Shown piece by piece: positions 25,337-34,861 of a stretch of DNA of 64,000 nt. A program made the translations under genes and the position numbers. The stretch covers positions 1 through 64,000 of the forward strand of contig CBFHNR010000010.1 of the NCBI GenBank assembly GCA_965657215.1, in the 5' to 3' direction. Positions within the stretch are counted from its first letter, which is position 1. Each line of letters starts with the position of its first letter. A model generated the notes under the pieces. That model was not told the origin of the DNA and made no database searches. It worked only from the letters and a program-made list of their open reading frames with translations. The DNA is from JAHEJA01 sp965657215. GTDB lineage: Bacteria; Pseudomonadota; Alphaproteobacteria; Rhodobacterales; Rhodobacteraceae.

Positions 25337-25759
25337 ATGCCATTGTGTTTCACTAAATCCGAGTTGTCTGAGTTTTTGACCGAAGTTTTCCCTCAGGTCA
25401 AAGATGATTTTGTCATCGAAGACCTCAAAGAGATGGAAGTGACGGTACGTCTCAAGGTGCAAGAGCGACATTTGAGGCCCGGTGGCACAGTGTCTGGCCC
25501 ATCCATGTTTGCTTTGGCCGATTGTGCGATTTACATGGCTGTGCTGTCAATGATCGGGCGCGAAGCTTTGGCTGTGACAACGAATGGATCCATTGATTTC
25601 ATGCGCAAACCCGCTTCTGGCAAGGACCTGATTGCACACTGCCGTTTGTTGAAATTGGGCCGTGTTTTGGCGATTGGGGATGTGTTGATGTATTCTCACG
25701 GAGGGGAGGCGCCGGTTGCGCGTGCGTCAATGACCTACTCCATTCCTCCAAAAAAATAA
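25337..25759 (+). CDS. PaaI-family hotdog thioesterase
   Basis: A 140-residue single hotdog domain: RHLRPGGTVSGPSMFALADCAIYMAVLS is the catalytic helix region and TTNGSIDFMRKPASG the strand after it. Such proteins hydrolyse acyl-CoA or aryl-CoA thioesters. I start at the ATG at 25337, preceded by AGAGGGG at 6 nt, dropping a 33-codon upstream extension that overlaps the divergent promoter region. Possible CoA-ester partner of the neighbouring hydratase. Confidence 0.85.
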   Translation: MPLCFTKSELSEFLTEVFPQVKDDFVIEDLKEMEVTVRLKVQERHLRPGGTVSGPSMFALADCAIYMAVLSMIGREALAVTTNGSIDFMRKPASGKDLIAHCRLLKLGRVLAIGDVLMYSHGGEAPVARASMTYSIPPKK

Positions 25760-25780
25760 TGCGGCCCAAGGGAGCCGCAT
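25750..25780 (-). terminator. terminator downstream of the bactofilin gene
   Basis: ATGCGGC (25759-25765) and GCCGCAT (25774-25780) form a stem. On the minus strand it is followed by a T-rich tract (complement of 25750-25758). It ends the M23-bactofilin transcript and overlaps the thioesterase stop. Confidence 0.75.
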
Positions 25781-25805
25781 CACAGAGTGTCATAACAAGA
25801 CTGAG

Positions 25806-26318
25806 TTACTTGGCCGCAGGTGCCGCCTTCGCTGGAGCCGCTTTGGCAGGTGCCGCAGCTGGTTTTGAGCCTGCGCTCAATGGATCGTCTTGACGCTGAA
25901 CAGAGCCTTCGAAATGGGCGCCTGATTCGATAGCGATCGTTTTGTGGATGATGTCACCTTCCACACGCGCAGTCGCGGTGAGGCGGACTTTCAATCCGCG
26001 AACGCGGCCGATGATGCGGCCGTTGATGACAACGTCATCTGCAATCACTTCGCCTTTGATGGTTGCTGTTTCACCGATTGTCAAAAGATGCGCGCGAATG
26101 TCGCCTTCGACTGTGCCTTCGACTTGGATGTCACCTGTTGTCTTGATGTTGCCTGTGATGTGCAAATCAGTTGACAAAATAGACGCCGGTGGCTTGGCCT
26201 TGGGTGTCGAAGAAACAAAGTCATTCGTTGCTGCTGGCTTGGCTGCGGCAGGGGCAGCTGGCGTCGCAGCATCTGTGTCTTTGGAAGCGGGTTCGTTGAT
26301 TTTGCTTTTAGAAAACAT
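25806..26318 (-). CDS. bactofilin
   Basis: A polymer-forming cytoskeletal protein of the DUF583 family. The core (residues about 45-140) is a beta helix of short repeats: LHITGNIKTTGDIQVEGTVEGDIRAHLLTIGETATIKGEV. Both flanks are disordered and rich in Ala, Pro and Lys, and the C terminus repeats the unit APAKA. Bactofilins scaffold cell wall enzymes at curved membrane sites. The gene overlaps the upstream M23 peptidase by 11 nt; bactofilin and M23 enzyme are functionally paired in Helicobacter and in stalked alphaproteobacteria. Terminator downstream. Confidence 0.93.
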   Translation of the reverse strand: MFSKSKINEPASKDTDAATPAAPAAAKPAATNDFVSSTPKAKPPASILSTDLHITGNIKTTGDIQVEGTVEGDIRAHLLTIGETATIKGEVIADDVVINGRIIGRVRGLKVRLTATARVEGDIIHKTIAIESGAHFEGSVQRQDDPLSAGSKPAAAPAKAAPAKAAPAAK

Positions 26319-27621
26319 CTTTTGCAGCCTTGATATAAGTCATTGGGTTTAGGTCTTTGCCGTTGATACGGACTTCATAGTGAAGATGGGTACCAGTCGA
26401 GCGTCCAGTATTCCCCATATCACCAATTCTTTGCCCGCGCGAGACCTTTTGTCCAACTTTTACGCGAATGCGTGACAAATGGGCGTAGCGGGTTTCAAAT
26501 CCAAATTCATGTTTGATCTTCACAAGGCGTCCATAGCCAGATCCCCATCCTGCATGAACAACGACGCCTTCGCCTGTTGAATAGATGGGTGTGCCATGCT
26601 TGGCGGCGAAATCAGTGCCGCGATGCATGCGCCCCCAGCGTTTGCCGTATCCAGATGTAAAGCGGAAGTTTCCTTTGACAGGGTAGCCCACAGGAAGTTT
26701 CTGCGCCGCTATCCGATAGACGTTCAGATCATCAAGTTTGTTGAGCAAACCAATCGCACGCGCTTCTTCTGCACTCAACGGGACGCCAGTTTGTGTCTTG
26801 CTCAAGGATGGTCCGCCAAGGCCAGAATATCCCTGACGTACCGTGCTCAAGAGGCTGTCGGGGTTAACGCCTGCTTTTTTGAACATGGTTTCCAATGGTT
26901 TGATTGAGACGACCATAGCTTCTTCGACTTTGCGAAAGATTTGCTCATTGCGTTCTTGCATCAAACGCATGTCCATCGCTGCACTGCGCGCTTCTTCCAA
27001 GGCAGACTGTGCCGCGACAAGCGACATGTCGCGTTCTTGCGCCGTTTCACTTAGGGCTTGCGTCAAAAAGGCGACTGTTTCTGATTGCGCCGCTTCATTC
27101 GCAGGCGTTGCAAAGGCGGCGTCTGGATCATCTAGCGCCAGCTTAAGCTGGTTCATTTCATCCACTGCTGAACTTTTGGATTTCAGAGCGTTCACGAGAT
27201 TTGTTTGCACCACATCTAGACCAGTGCGTAATTCAAGCCCGCGCATTTCTGATTTTAACAATTCAGCTTGCATATCCGAGACTTGTTCAACCGCCTGCGC
27301 AAATCTTTGTTGTGCCATGGCCGCTTCTTCAGCGCGGGCATCGCGCTCTTCTGCCATGAGGCGCAGGCGAAGCTGATAGGTTTCTTGATCACGCTTTGCT
27401 TGTTCTCTGAAGTTTCCAGCGCCAATAGAGTCCATCAACAAAATTGCCGTGGCAATAATAGACCACGCCAAAAGAACGGCCAAGGTTGAAAAGATTAATC
27501 CTTGGGTTGTGGGACGTAAACGAATGTAACGGGTGTCATCGTCAGAGCGCAAAAAGACACGGCGTTCGGGAAACATCCCTGAAAGCATAGCATCCAGTTT
27601 CGTCGCAATTTTTGTCCGCAC
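26308..27621 (-). CDS. membrane-anchored M23 (LytM) peptidase with coiled coil
   Basis: A 437-residue inner membrane protein: cytoplasmic N terminus, one membrane segment (about residues 39-63, LIFSTLAVLLAWSIIATAILL), a long coiled coil (about 75-240) and a C-terminal M23 domain with zinc ligands H and D in MHRGTDFAA and HLHYEV. The catalytic residues appear intact, so it should cut peptidoglycan crosslinks. GTG start. It overlaps the bactofilin gene, and its layout is that of LmdC-type bactofilin partners. Confidence 0.92.
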   Translation of the reverse strand: MRTKIATKLDAMLSGMFPERRVFLRSDDDTRYIRLRPTTQGLIFSTLAVLLAWSIIATAILLMDSIGAGNFREQAKRDQETYQLRLRLMAEERDARAEEAAMAQQRFAQAVEQVSDMQAELLKSEMRGLELRTGLDVVQTNLVNALKSKSSAVDEMNQLKLALDDPDAAFATPANEAAQSETVAFLTQALSETAQERDMSLVAAQSALEEARSAAMDMRLMQERNEQIFRKVEEAMVVSIKPLETMFKKAGVNPDSLLSTVRQGYSGLGGPSLSKTQTGVPLSAEEARAIGLLNKLDDLNVYRIAAQKLPVGYPVKGNFRFTSGYGKRWGRMHRGTDFAAKHGTPIYSTGEGVVVHAGWGSGYGRLVKIKHEFGFETRYAHLSRIRVKVGQKVSRGQRIGDMGNTGRSTGTHLHYEVRINGKDLNPMTYIKAAKDVF

Positions 27622-27733
27622 AGCCCCATTCCCTTGTTTTTGTTGCTAAAGAATGGGTTAACGGGGCCGGGTCAGTGATGCAACATTTTTTGCTGAGTTC
27701 CCCGTAAACTGGGTTGATTTTCGCCTATTTTGC

Positions 27734-28570
27734 TCAGTCTGAGGGTAATTTGACGCCCATTTGATCCGCAAGCGGCCAATAAAAATCGGGTGGAAGTCCT
27801 GCATCTGCGCGCTTTTCTTCGTTAAAGGGAGGCTTTAGGCCGCCTTTGAAATATTTGCGCACGAGATCATGAAACACATCTTTTGGGTCTAAATTATCAC
27901 GACCACATAAGAAATTGAACCATTTTGACCCATAGGCCACATGCGCCACTTCCTCGGCATAGATGATCTTGAGCGCCTCTACCGCATCCGTTGCGCCAGC
28001 CTTTTCAAAGAGCTTGATCATGCCCGGTGTTACGTCCAACCCGCGCGCCTCTAGCACCATGGGGACCACGGCCAAGCGCCCAAGGAAATCATGCGCCGTG
28101 TCTTCGGCTGCGCGCCACATTCCTGCATGCGCTGGCAAATCTCCGTAAAAGCTCCCCATAGCTTCGAGGCAATCACACATAAGGTTATAATGCTTGCTTT
28201 CTTCGGCGGCGGATTTCACCCAGTCATCATAAAATCCGATGGGCATTGGGATATGACCAAAGCGCGCAATGATATCCCAGTGTAAATCAACCGCGTTCAA
28301 TTCGATATGAGCAACCGCATGCAATAAGGCAATCCGACCTTTCGCAGTGCCGGGTTTGCGTTTTGGAACATCGCGGGGGGACAGGAGATCAGGTTTAACA
28401 GGGCGCGCAGGTTGATCCGGTGGAGAGGCCGTTCCAACGGGAATGCGATCATTTGCGTCGCGCGCCGCGAACCACAGCTCTGCATAGTGTTTTGAAAGGG
28501 CGGTTTTTTCCCGCCCATCCGCTGTTTGCAACACGTCGGTTGCCATTTCTGTCAAAGTTTTTGTGCTCAA
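27734..28570 (-). CDS. DUF455 ferritin-like protein
   Basis: A 278-residue DUF455 protein with a ferritin-like four-helix fold. Likely di-metal ligands are the Glu and His in LLHAVAHIELNAVDL, SAAEESKHYNLM and YAEEVAHVAYG. Function unproven; the fold suggests an oxygen- or peroxide-linked metal enzyme. It starts with TTG in a TTGA overlap with the bcp stop codon, so it is coupled to a peroxiredoxin, which supports an oxidative-stress role. Confidence 0.85.
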   Translation of the reverse strand: MSTKTLTEMATDVLQTADGREKTALSKHYAELWFAARDANDRIPVGTASPPDQPARPVKPDLLSPRDVPKRKPGTAKGRIALLHAVAHIELNAVDLHWDIIARFGHIPMPIGFYDDWVKSAAEESKHYNLMCDCLEAMGSFYGDLPAHAGMWRAAEDTAHDFLGRLAVVPMVLEARGLDVTPGMIKLFEKAGATDAVEALKIIYAEEVAHVAYGSKWFNFLCGRDNLDPKDVFHDLVRKYFKGGLKPPFNEEKRADAGLPPDFYWPLADQMGVKLPSD

Positions 28571-29028
28571 AGCGATTTAACTGCCTCTAAGACCTCTTCT
28601 ACATGTCCGGGAACTTTGACCTTGCGCCATTCACGAACAACTTGGCCTGATCCATCTATCAAAAATGTGGAACGTTCAATCCCCATGTAGGTTTTTCCAT
28701 ACATGGATTTCTCTTTCCAGACGTCAAATTGTTCGCAAATATCACTTTCTTCGTCTGACAAAAGCGGCACAGTTAGGTCATGTTTTGCCACGAATTTATC
28801 ATGGGCTTTAACACTGTCTTTGGAAATTCCGATGACTTTGGTATTCGCGGCGGCGAAGGCATCTAAGTGTTCGCTGAATCCGATGGCTTCTTTTGTGCAT
28901 CCCGGTGTATTGTCTTTGGGATAAAAGAATAAAACCACATTTGACGGGCGAAGTTCCGCCAAAGAGAGTGTTTCACCCCCATCTCGGGGCAGATTAACTT
29001 GTGGCGCGGGGTAAGGAAGATTAGACAT
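28567..29028 (-). CDS. bcp: thioredoxin-dependent peroxiredoxin (Bcp type)
   Basis: Reduces hydrogen and organic peroxides. The 153-residue AhpC/TSA fold has the peroxidatic site FYPKDNTPGCTKEAIGF (Cys44 region). No resolving Cys sits five residues later; instead SDICEQF near residue 98 may serve, as in atypical Bcp. YMGIERSTFLID is the family C-terminal block. Operon with the DUF455 gene. Confidence 0.94.
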   Translation of the reverse strand: MSNLPYPAPQVNLPRDGGETLSLAELRPSNVVLFFYPKDNTPGCTKEAIGFSEHLDAFAAANTKVIGISKDSVKAHDKFVAKHDLTVPLLSDEESDICEQFDVWKEKSMYGKTYMGIERSTFLIDGSGQVVREWRKVKVPGHVEEVLEAVKSL

Positions 29029-29094
29029 GACCTGTTCCTGTTATTGTGTAACACTACCACCCATATTAGCGCAGGTTAACTTGGAATAAAGAGC

Positions 29095-32000
29095 TTGGAC
29101 GAGAATAACACAGCAAAAGCCCCCAGTCCTAAAATAGTGACTGCACTCATGGCACTATGGCGAACGGCTATGGCTATGGTTGGTATTGTTGTGATGACGG
29201 TGCTCATTGCTTTGGTGCTTTTGATATTGGCTCTCAAGGGACAAGACGTAGCGCTGCCACAATGGGCGCTTGATCCCCTTGAGGCGGAATTAACCGCGGT
29301 TCAAGATGACGTTACTGTGTCCTTTGAAAGTGCGTATGTCACGGTTGATGATCAGTGGCAGCCCTCGATTATATTAACAGGCGTTGCATTGAACAGGGCG
29401 GATGAGCCCAGTTTCCTACAACTCGGTCGCGTGGATGCTGCTTTTTCCTTGTCGGAAGCTCTGTTGGGGACTTTGGCGGCCACGCATATTAATATTGAGG
29501 GCGTGTTTCTGACCCTTTTGCGTGATCTTGATGGCAAGCTGAGGTTTCAATTCGGCGAATTCGACACGGGCTCAGATGCGGTTCCTGATGTTTTTTCTGC
29601 CATTTCGGGATTAGATTCGGCGCTTGAAACAGATCAGTTGTCAAAATTAGAGACCCTGCAGATTTTAGCAATTACTCTGAATTACCAAGATCGCCGAACA
29701 GATCGCTCTTGGACCGTAGATGGCGCGCGCTTTATGGCAAATCGCGATGGCGATACGCTTTTTCTACGCTCTGATCTGGCCTTGCTTACAGGGGGAAGCG
29801 ATGTTGCAACGTTAGAGGCGAATTATTCCTCCGTCATCGGTGAAAACAGCGCAGAGGTTGGGATTATCCTAGAGGATATTCAATCCCGTGATATCGCGAC
29901 GCAATCGGTGGCTTTGTCTTGGCTCGGCGTTTTGAACGCACCGATTAGTGGGGCCTTGCGGTTGGAAATTCTGCCTGAGGGTGTGTTGGGGCCACTCAAT
30001 GGCACCTTACAAATTGGAGAAGGGGCCTTGCAGCCCTCGCAAGGCGCAAAGCCTATTCCGTTTGATGCCGCGCGGACCTATTTTTCCTTTGATCCTGAGA
30101 CGTCAAATTTGGACTTTAGCGAAATCGCTTTGGAAAGCCGTGATGTGTCTTTGACGGCTGAAGGCTATGCGCAGCTCACCTATGATGATGCATGGCCAAG
30201 TGGGATGGTGTCGCAACTCTCCTTACAAAATATCAAAGTGAACCCAGAGCAATTTGACAACCCACTCGATTTTCAAAAGGCGATTATGGATTTTGACCTG
30301 ACCTTTGATCCGTTCCGCATTCGCGTTGGACAGGTTTATCTTGAAGATACGGAAAGAGACGTCGCAATTTCTGGGTCTGGTCAAATTGAGGCGGATAACA
30401 CAGGCTGGGATGTTGCACTTGATCTTAAAAGTGAGCGGGCAACAGTTGCGGATGTCCGCCACTATTGGCAGCCCCAATTCATCGATAAAGTGAGAGAGTG
30501 GGTGGATCGCAATGTGATCTCTGGAACAGTCTCCGATATTGCCTTTGCCTTTCGAACACAGCAAGAGGACAAACCTCTTGTTGATCTCAGCTTTGCCTTT
30601 GACGAGGCAACTGTCAAAGCTGTCAAATTTTTACCAAACCTTACAGACGCGAATGGGTATTTTTCTCTCTCAAACAATGTCTTGTCCGCCATTGTTAAAT
30701 CGGCTCGCGTGAGAGCTGCGCAAGGTGGCGATGTCACCTTTGATAACGCTCAATTTGTGATTAAGGATACACGCCAAAAACCTGCGCAGGCCTATGTTGA
30801 TTTTTCAGGCAAGGGCACAATCACGGCTGTGGTTGATCTCTTGAATGCGGAGCCTTTGTCCGTGATGACGCGGATCAAACAGCCCGTGACCTTGGCAGAT
30901 GGCACAGCGGATTTATCAGCGCGCATTGAGTTTCCAATCAAAAAAGGTGCCAAGCCTGAAGAAATAAAATACACAGCTAATGCCACCTTGAACAATGTGA
31001 AAACCTCCAAACTGATCAAGGATCGCGTCCTTTCGGCCCCTCGATTGGAGCTGGCCGCGAACAACACCTCTTTGTCGATTGAGGGATCAGGTCGCTTTGA
31101 TGGCTTGCCCTTCACAGGGGAATTCACCACAGGCATTGGGAAATCTCCTGATACACCGAGACCCGCTCTCAAAGCACGCTTTGATATTTCATCAGCCATG
31201 TTTGATACATTTTCAATTCCTCTGTCATCAGGATTGTTTTCGGGATCGACACCTGCGACTTTGGCAATTCTATTTCCAAAAGACGCATCACCCATTTTTT
31301 CCGTTGAAAGCAATCTGGTTGGAGCGCGCCTAAAAATTGATGGGGTAGGCTGGGTGAAACCAAAACGCTCCGCTGGAAAGTTGGATTTAGAGGGGCGGCT
31401 TGGCAAGCAACTGGCGATCACGCAACTGGATGTTTCAGGTTCGGGGGCAACCCTGAAGTCTAAGGTCCGCTTTACCCAAGACCAAAAATTCCAAAGCTTG
31501 GACATATCGCAATTTAAACTGGGCAATGGCATCAATGTATCTGGTGCCTTTTTGCCCAATGGTATTTTGCGGATTGATGGCGGGCGCGTTGATTTAGCGT
31601 CATTTTTGGCGCGACAGAATAGTGGGGGCAGCGGGTCAGGTGGGTTGAAACGCATTGATATAAATCTAGACCGTTTGATCGTTGCGGAAAACCAAGAGCT
31701 TAATCGTGTAAAAGGGAGCCTTGCCTTAAATGGTGGTCCAAATGGGACGTTTAACGCGCTTGTGAATAACCAAGCCCAGGTCGCAGGCCGTATAACCCCC
31801 AAGAAAACTGGCATCGATCTCATCATCACATCGAAAAATGCAGGGCGTGTTTTGTCGGCTCTCGGCGCTTTGGATAAAGCCAATGGCGGCGATTTGGTTC
31901 TTACGCTTGGGGCAACTAATCAACCGGGGATCAGTGATGGTCGCCTCCACGTCACGGGGGTCAAGGTTCAAAACGCCCCTGTACTTGCTGAGCTGTTCAA

Positions 32001-32382
32001 CGTGATTAGCGTTGTGGGGCTGTTAGAACAATTGAACGGCCCTGGTTTGTTGCTCTCTGAGATTGATGCGCGGTTTCGGATGACGCCGACCCAAGTCATT
32101 GTGAGCGAAGCTTCGGCTGTTGGGCCGTCAATGGGGTTGTCGGTTGATGGGTATTATGATCTCAAGCCTAAATCATTTGATTTTCAAGGGGTTATATCGC
32201 CTCTTTATCTCCTGAACGGTATCGGGCAGGTCTTTACCAGAAAAGGCGAAGGCTTGATTGGTTTCAACTTTAATCTCAAAGGCGATGCCGCTAAACCCCG
32301 CTTTAACGTGAACCCGTTCTCGATTCTGACACCTGCCATGTTCCGTGAAATCTTTCGCAGACCGGCTCCAAAACTAGATTAG
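29095..32382 (+). CDS. YhdP/AsmA-like large envelope protein
   Basis: A 1095-residue protein with one N-terminal membrane helix (about residues 24-47) and a very long repetitive beta-strand body, typical of the AsmA-like bridge family (YhdP, TamB, DUF3971). YhdP-class landmarks are WVDRNVISGTVSDIAF in the middle and the C-terminal AsmA-like region with LLEQLNGPGLLLSEIDARFR and DLKPKSFDFQGVISPLYLLNGIG. Such proteins carry phospholipids between inner and outer membrane. TTG start after a GGA-containing ribosome site; the next in-frame ATG at 29149 would still leave the helix. queA starts 4 nt later, so they are co-transcribed. Confidence 0.85.
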   Translation: MDENNTAKAPSPKIVTALMALWRTAMAMVGIVVMTVLIALVLLILALKGQDVALPQWALDPLEAELTAVQDDVTVSFESAYVTVDDQWQPSIILTGVALNRADEPSFLQLGRVDAAFSLSEALLGTLAATHINIEGVFLTLLRDLDGKLRFQFGEFDTGSDAVPDVFSAISGLDSALETDQLSKLETLQILAITLNYQDRRTDRSWTVDGARFMANRDGDTLFLRSDLALLTGGSDVATLEANYSSVIGENSAEVGIILEDIQSRDIATQSVALSWLGVLNAPISGALRLEILPEGVLGPLNGTLQIGEGALQPSQGAKPIPFDAARTYFSFDPETSNLDFSEIALESRDVSLTAEGYAQLTYDDAWPSGMVSQLSLQNIKVNPEQFDNPLDFQKAIMDFDLTFDPFRIRVGQVYLEDTERDVAISGSGQIEADNTGWDVALDLKSERATVADVRHYWQPQFIDKVREWVDRNVISGTVSDIAFAFRTQQEDKPLVDLSFAFDEATVKAVKFLPNLTDANGYFSLSNNVLSAIVKSARVRAAQGGDVTFDNAQFVIKDTRQKPAQAYVDFSGKGTITAVVDLLNAEPLSVMTRIKQPVTLADGTADLSARIEFPIKKGAKPEEIKYTANATLNNVKTSKLIKDRVLSAPRLELAANNTSLSIEGSGRFDGLPFTGEFTTGIGKSPDTPRPALKARFDISSAMFDTFSIPLSSGLFSGSTPATLAILFPKDASPIFSVESNLVGARLKIDGVGWVKPKRSAGKLDLEGRLGKQLAITQLDVSGSGATLKSKVRFTQDQKFQSLDISQFKLGNGINVSGAFLPNGILRIDGGRVDLASFLARQNSGGSGSGGLKRIDINLDRLIVAENQELNRVKGSLALNGGPNGTFNALVNNQAQVAGRITPKKTGIDLIITSKNAGRVLSALGALDKANGGDLVLTLGATNQPGISDGRLHVTGVKVQNAPVLAELFNVISVVGLLEQLNGPGLLLSEIDARFRMTPTQVIVSEASAVGPSMGLSVDGYYDLKPKSFDFQGVISPLYLLNGIGQVFTRKGEGLIGFNFNLKGDAAKPRFNVNPFSILTPAMFREIFRRPAPKLD

Positions 32383-32386
32383 ACCT

Positions 32387-33445
32387 ATGCAGCTCAGCGA
32401 TTTTGACTTTGACCTCCCTGACGATTTGATCGCAACGCGACCTGTGTCGCCGCGCCCGTCGGCAAAGCTGTTGTATGCGCATGACGGTCAAATTGAGGAC
32501 AGACAGGTTTATGATCTGGTCGATATCCTCCAAGCAGGAGATCGTTTGGTGTTAAACAATACCAAAGTCATTCCTGCACGTTTGTTTGGACATCGTCATC
32601 GCCCCGAAGCCGTTGGCGGCACAGGAAGCGCCAAAATAGAGGTGACGCTGTTGACGCCCAATGCTGATGGGACTTGGGACGCTTTGATCAAGCCATTGCG
32701 CAAGGTCAAAGAGGGGGAGGTTATCACATTTGCCTCTGATTTGACGGCGACCTTAATTCGCAAAGATGACGGCCAAGCAACGTTAGAATTTAACCTTGCC
32801 GGGGATGATTTTGATCAGGCCCTTCTAGAGGCGGGCACTATGCCTTTGCCACCCTATATCGCGTCAAAACGACCAGCGGATGAACGGGATTTAGAAGATT
32901 ATCAAACGGTTTTTGCGCAAAATTCAGGATCGGTTGCAGCCCCGACTGCATCGCTGCATTTTGATCAAGACCTATTGGACAGGTTAGCGGCCAAAGGGGT
33001 CCTGTTTAGCGAAGTCACTTTGCATGTTGGGGCAGGGACCTTCCTTCCTGTGAAGGTCGATGATGTGCGCAGCCATAAAATGCATGCAGAACTTGGCCAA
33101 GTCTCGCAACAAGCCGCTCAAGAGATCCAAGAAACCCAATCAAACGGAGGCCGTATCATCCCGGTGGGCACGACTGCGCTTCGTTTGATTGAAACGGCTG
33201 CGTGCGATAATGGGGGCAACATCGGTGCATGGAGCGGAGCGACGGATATTTTCATCTATCCAGGGTTCGACTTTCACGTGGCCGATGGATTGATGACAAA
33301 TTTCCACCTTCCAAAATCGACATTGATGATGTTGGTCTCTGCCCTCATGGGCCAAGAGCGGATAAAGGAAATCTATGATCACGCGATAAAAAAGGACTAC
33401 AGGTTCTTTTCATACGGTGACTCGTCGCTTTTGTTACCTGATTAA
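32387..33445 (+). CDS. queA: S-adenosylmethionine:tRNA ribosyltransferase-isomerase
   Basis: Transfers and isomerises the ribosyl group of SAM to make epoxyqueuosine in tRNA anticodons. The 352-residue protein begins with the family signature LSDFDFDLPDDLIATRPV, followed by LVLNNTKVIPARL, PLPPYI, and ends with GLMTNFHLPKSTLMMLVSA and the YRFFSYGD motif. It supplies queuosine needed by GluQ at 22-23 kb. Downstream of the YhdP-like gene by 4 nt. Confidence 0.97.
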   Translation: MQLSDFDFDLPDDLIATRPVSPRPSAKLLYAHDGQIEDRQVYDLVDILQAGDRLVLNNTKVIPARLFGHRHRPEAVGGTGSAKIEVTLLTPNADGTWDALIKPLRKVKEGEVITFASDLTATLIRKDDGQATLEFNLAGDDFDQALLEAGTMPLPPYIASKRPADERDLEDYQTVFAQNSGSVAAPTASLHFDQDLLDRLAAKGVLFSEVTLHVGAGTFLPVKVDDVRSHKMHAELGQVSQQAAQEIQETQSNGGRIIPVGTTALRLIETAACDNGGNIGAWSGATDIFIYPGFDFHVADGLMTNFHLPKSTLMMLVSALMGQERIKEIYDHAIKKDYRFFSYGDSSLLLPD

Positions 33446-33502
33446 TATGTTCTGGGGTTAAATGGATCATTAGATTCTTTTTGCTCAATAGGAGCCGCAC
33501 TC

Positions 33503-34768
33503 ATGTTTTCTGTGATCTCTAACACATGGGCATTATTGCTCGGTGTATTGTTGTTGATGGTCGGCAATGGCCTTCATTCTACGTTGCTCGGTGTGCGCGG
33601 CGATCTCGAAGGGTTTTCGACCTTCGAACTGTCTATTGTCATGTCATCCTATTTTGTTGGCTTCATGGGCGCGTCGCGGATTGTTCCTGAAATGATCCGC
33701 CGCGTGGGACATGTGCGGGTCTTTGCGGCGCTTGGGTCATTCATCTCGGCTGTCTTTATTCTGTTTCCAACGTTTGTCGATCCCATTGTTTGGAGCATCG
33801 GACGCGTGATCATCGGATTTTGCTTTTGCGGTGTGTATGTGACGGCGGAAAGCTGGCTCAATAATAGTGTAACGAATGAAACACGGGGCCAAGCTCTGTC
33901 TGTTTATATGATCATTCAAATGGCAGGCGTCGTCGCCGCTCAATGGTTATTAAGCGTTGCAGATCCAGCCGGGTTTGTCTTGTTCATCATCATATCCGTT
34001 CTCGTTTCGATTTCCTTTGCACCGATTTTGCTATCGATTAGCCCGACCCCAGCCTTTGAACAAACCAAACGGATGAAGCTCACTGATTTGATCAAGAACT
34101 CTCCGCTTGGCTGTGCGGGTATGTTTCTCTTGGGCGGCGTGTTTGCAGCCCAGTTCGGGATGTCTGCGGTCTTTGGCGCTCAGATCAATTTGAGCTTGGG
34201 GCAAATTTCAACCTTTGTGGCGGCGTTCTATGTCGGTGCTATGTTGATGCAGTATCCGATTGGCTGGCTCTCTGATCGCATGGATCGACGGACATTGATT
34301 GCTGCTGTTGCTTTCATTGGGTCTATGGCGTCAGTATTGGCATTTGCGACAGGAGAGAACTTTTTTGTTCTGCTGATTGTTGCCTTTTTGATTGGTGGAA
34401 TGGCGAACCCGCTTTATTCCTTGTTGATTGCGCATGCCAACGATTACCTTGAATATGATGACATGGCGGCCTGCTCTGGGGGGTTGCTGTTTATCAATGG
34501 GCTCGGGGCGATTGCTGGTCCGATTGTGATCGGTCAAGTCATGGACGGATTCGGTCCCTATGCCTTTTTCCTCATTATCGCAGCTTTGATGGGCTTGCTG
34601 AGCCTTTATGCGGTCTATCGCATGACACAACGTCCTGCGCTTGATGTGGATGAGATGAATGCCTATGCCCCCGTCGCGCCAAGCTCCTCAGTTGTTGTCA
34701 TGGAGCTTGCTCAGGAATATGCGATTGATGTGGCAATGGAAGAAGAAAGTAACGAAAACGCCACATAA
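33503..34768 (+). CDS. MFS transporter, YcaD-like
   Basis: A 421-residue protein with twelve predicted membrane helices and MFS signs: LEGFSTFELSIVMSSYFVGFMGAS after helix 1, ESWLNNSVTNETRGQALSVYMI in the 4-5 region and GWLSDRMDRRTL in the middle loop. It resembles the YcaD subgroup of the MFS, whose substrate is not established. It has a soluble acidic C-terminal tail of about 45 residues. AGGAG precedes the ATG. Substrate unknown. Confidence 0.85.
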   Translation: MFSVISNTWALLLGVLLLMVGNGLHSTLLGVRGDLEGFSTFELSIVMSSYFVGFMGASRIVPEMIRRVGHVRVFAALGSFISAVFILFPTFVDPIVWSIGRVIIGFCFCGVYVTAESWLNNSVTNETRGQALSVYMIIQMAGVVAAQWLLSVADPAGFVLFIIISVLVSISFAPILLSISPTPAFEQTKRMKLTDLIKNSPLGCAGMFLLGGVFAAQFGMSAVFGAQINLSLGQISTFVAAFYVGAMLMQYPIGWLSDRMDRRTLIAAVAFIGSMASVLAFATGENFFVLLIVAFLIGGMANPLYSLLIAHANDYLEYDDMAACSGGLLFINGLGAIAGPIVIGQVMDGFGPYAFFLIIAALMGLLSLYAVYRMTQRPALDVDEMNAYAPVAPSSSVVVMELAQEYAIDVAMEEESNENAT

Positions 34769-34861
34769 TTCACAATTTTATTTCGCGACTGTTGCAAAAG
34801 TTTACTTTAGGAAAGCGGATGCCTAAGCTAGTGTATCCGTTAGGTTTAAAGGAGTAGGCGC

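Noticed and set aside
30792..31883. 363-codon minus-strand open frame inside the YhdP-like gene
   Set aside because: Antisense to a well-supported long gene, no motif, Arg/Ser/Pro-rich composition typical of reverse-strand frames.
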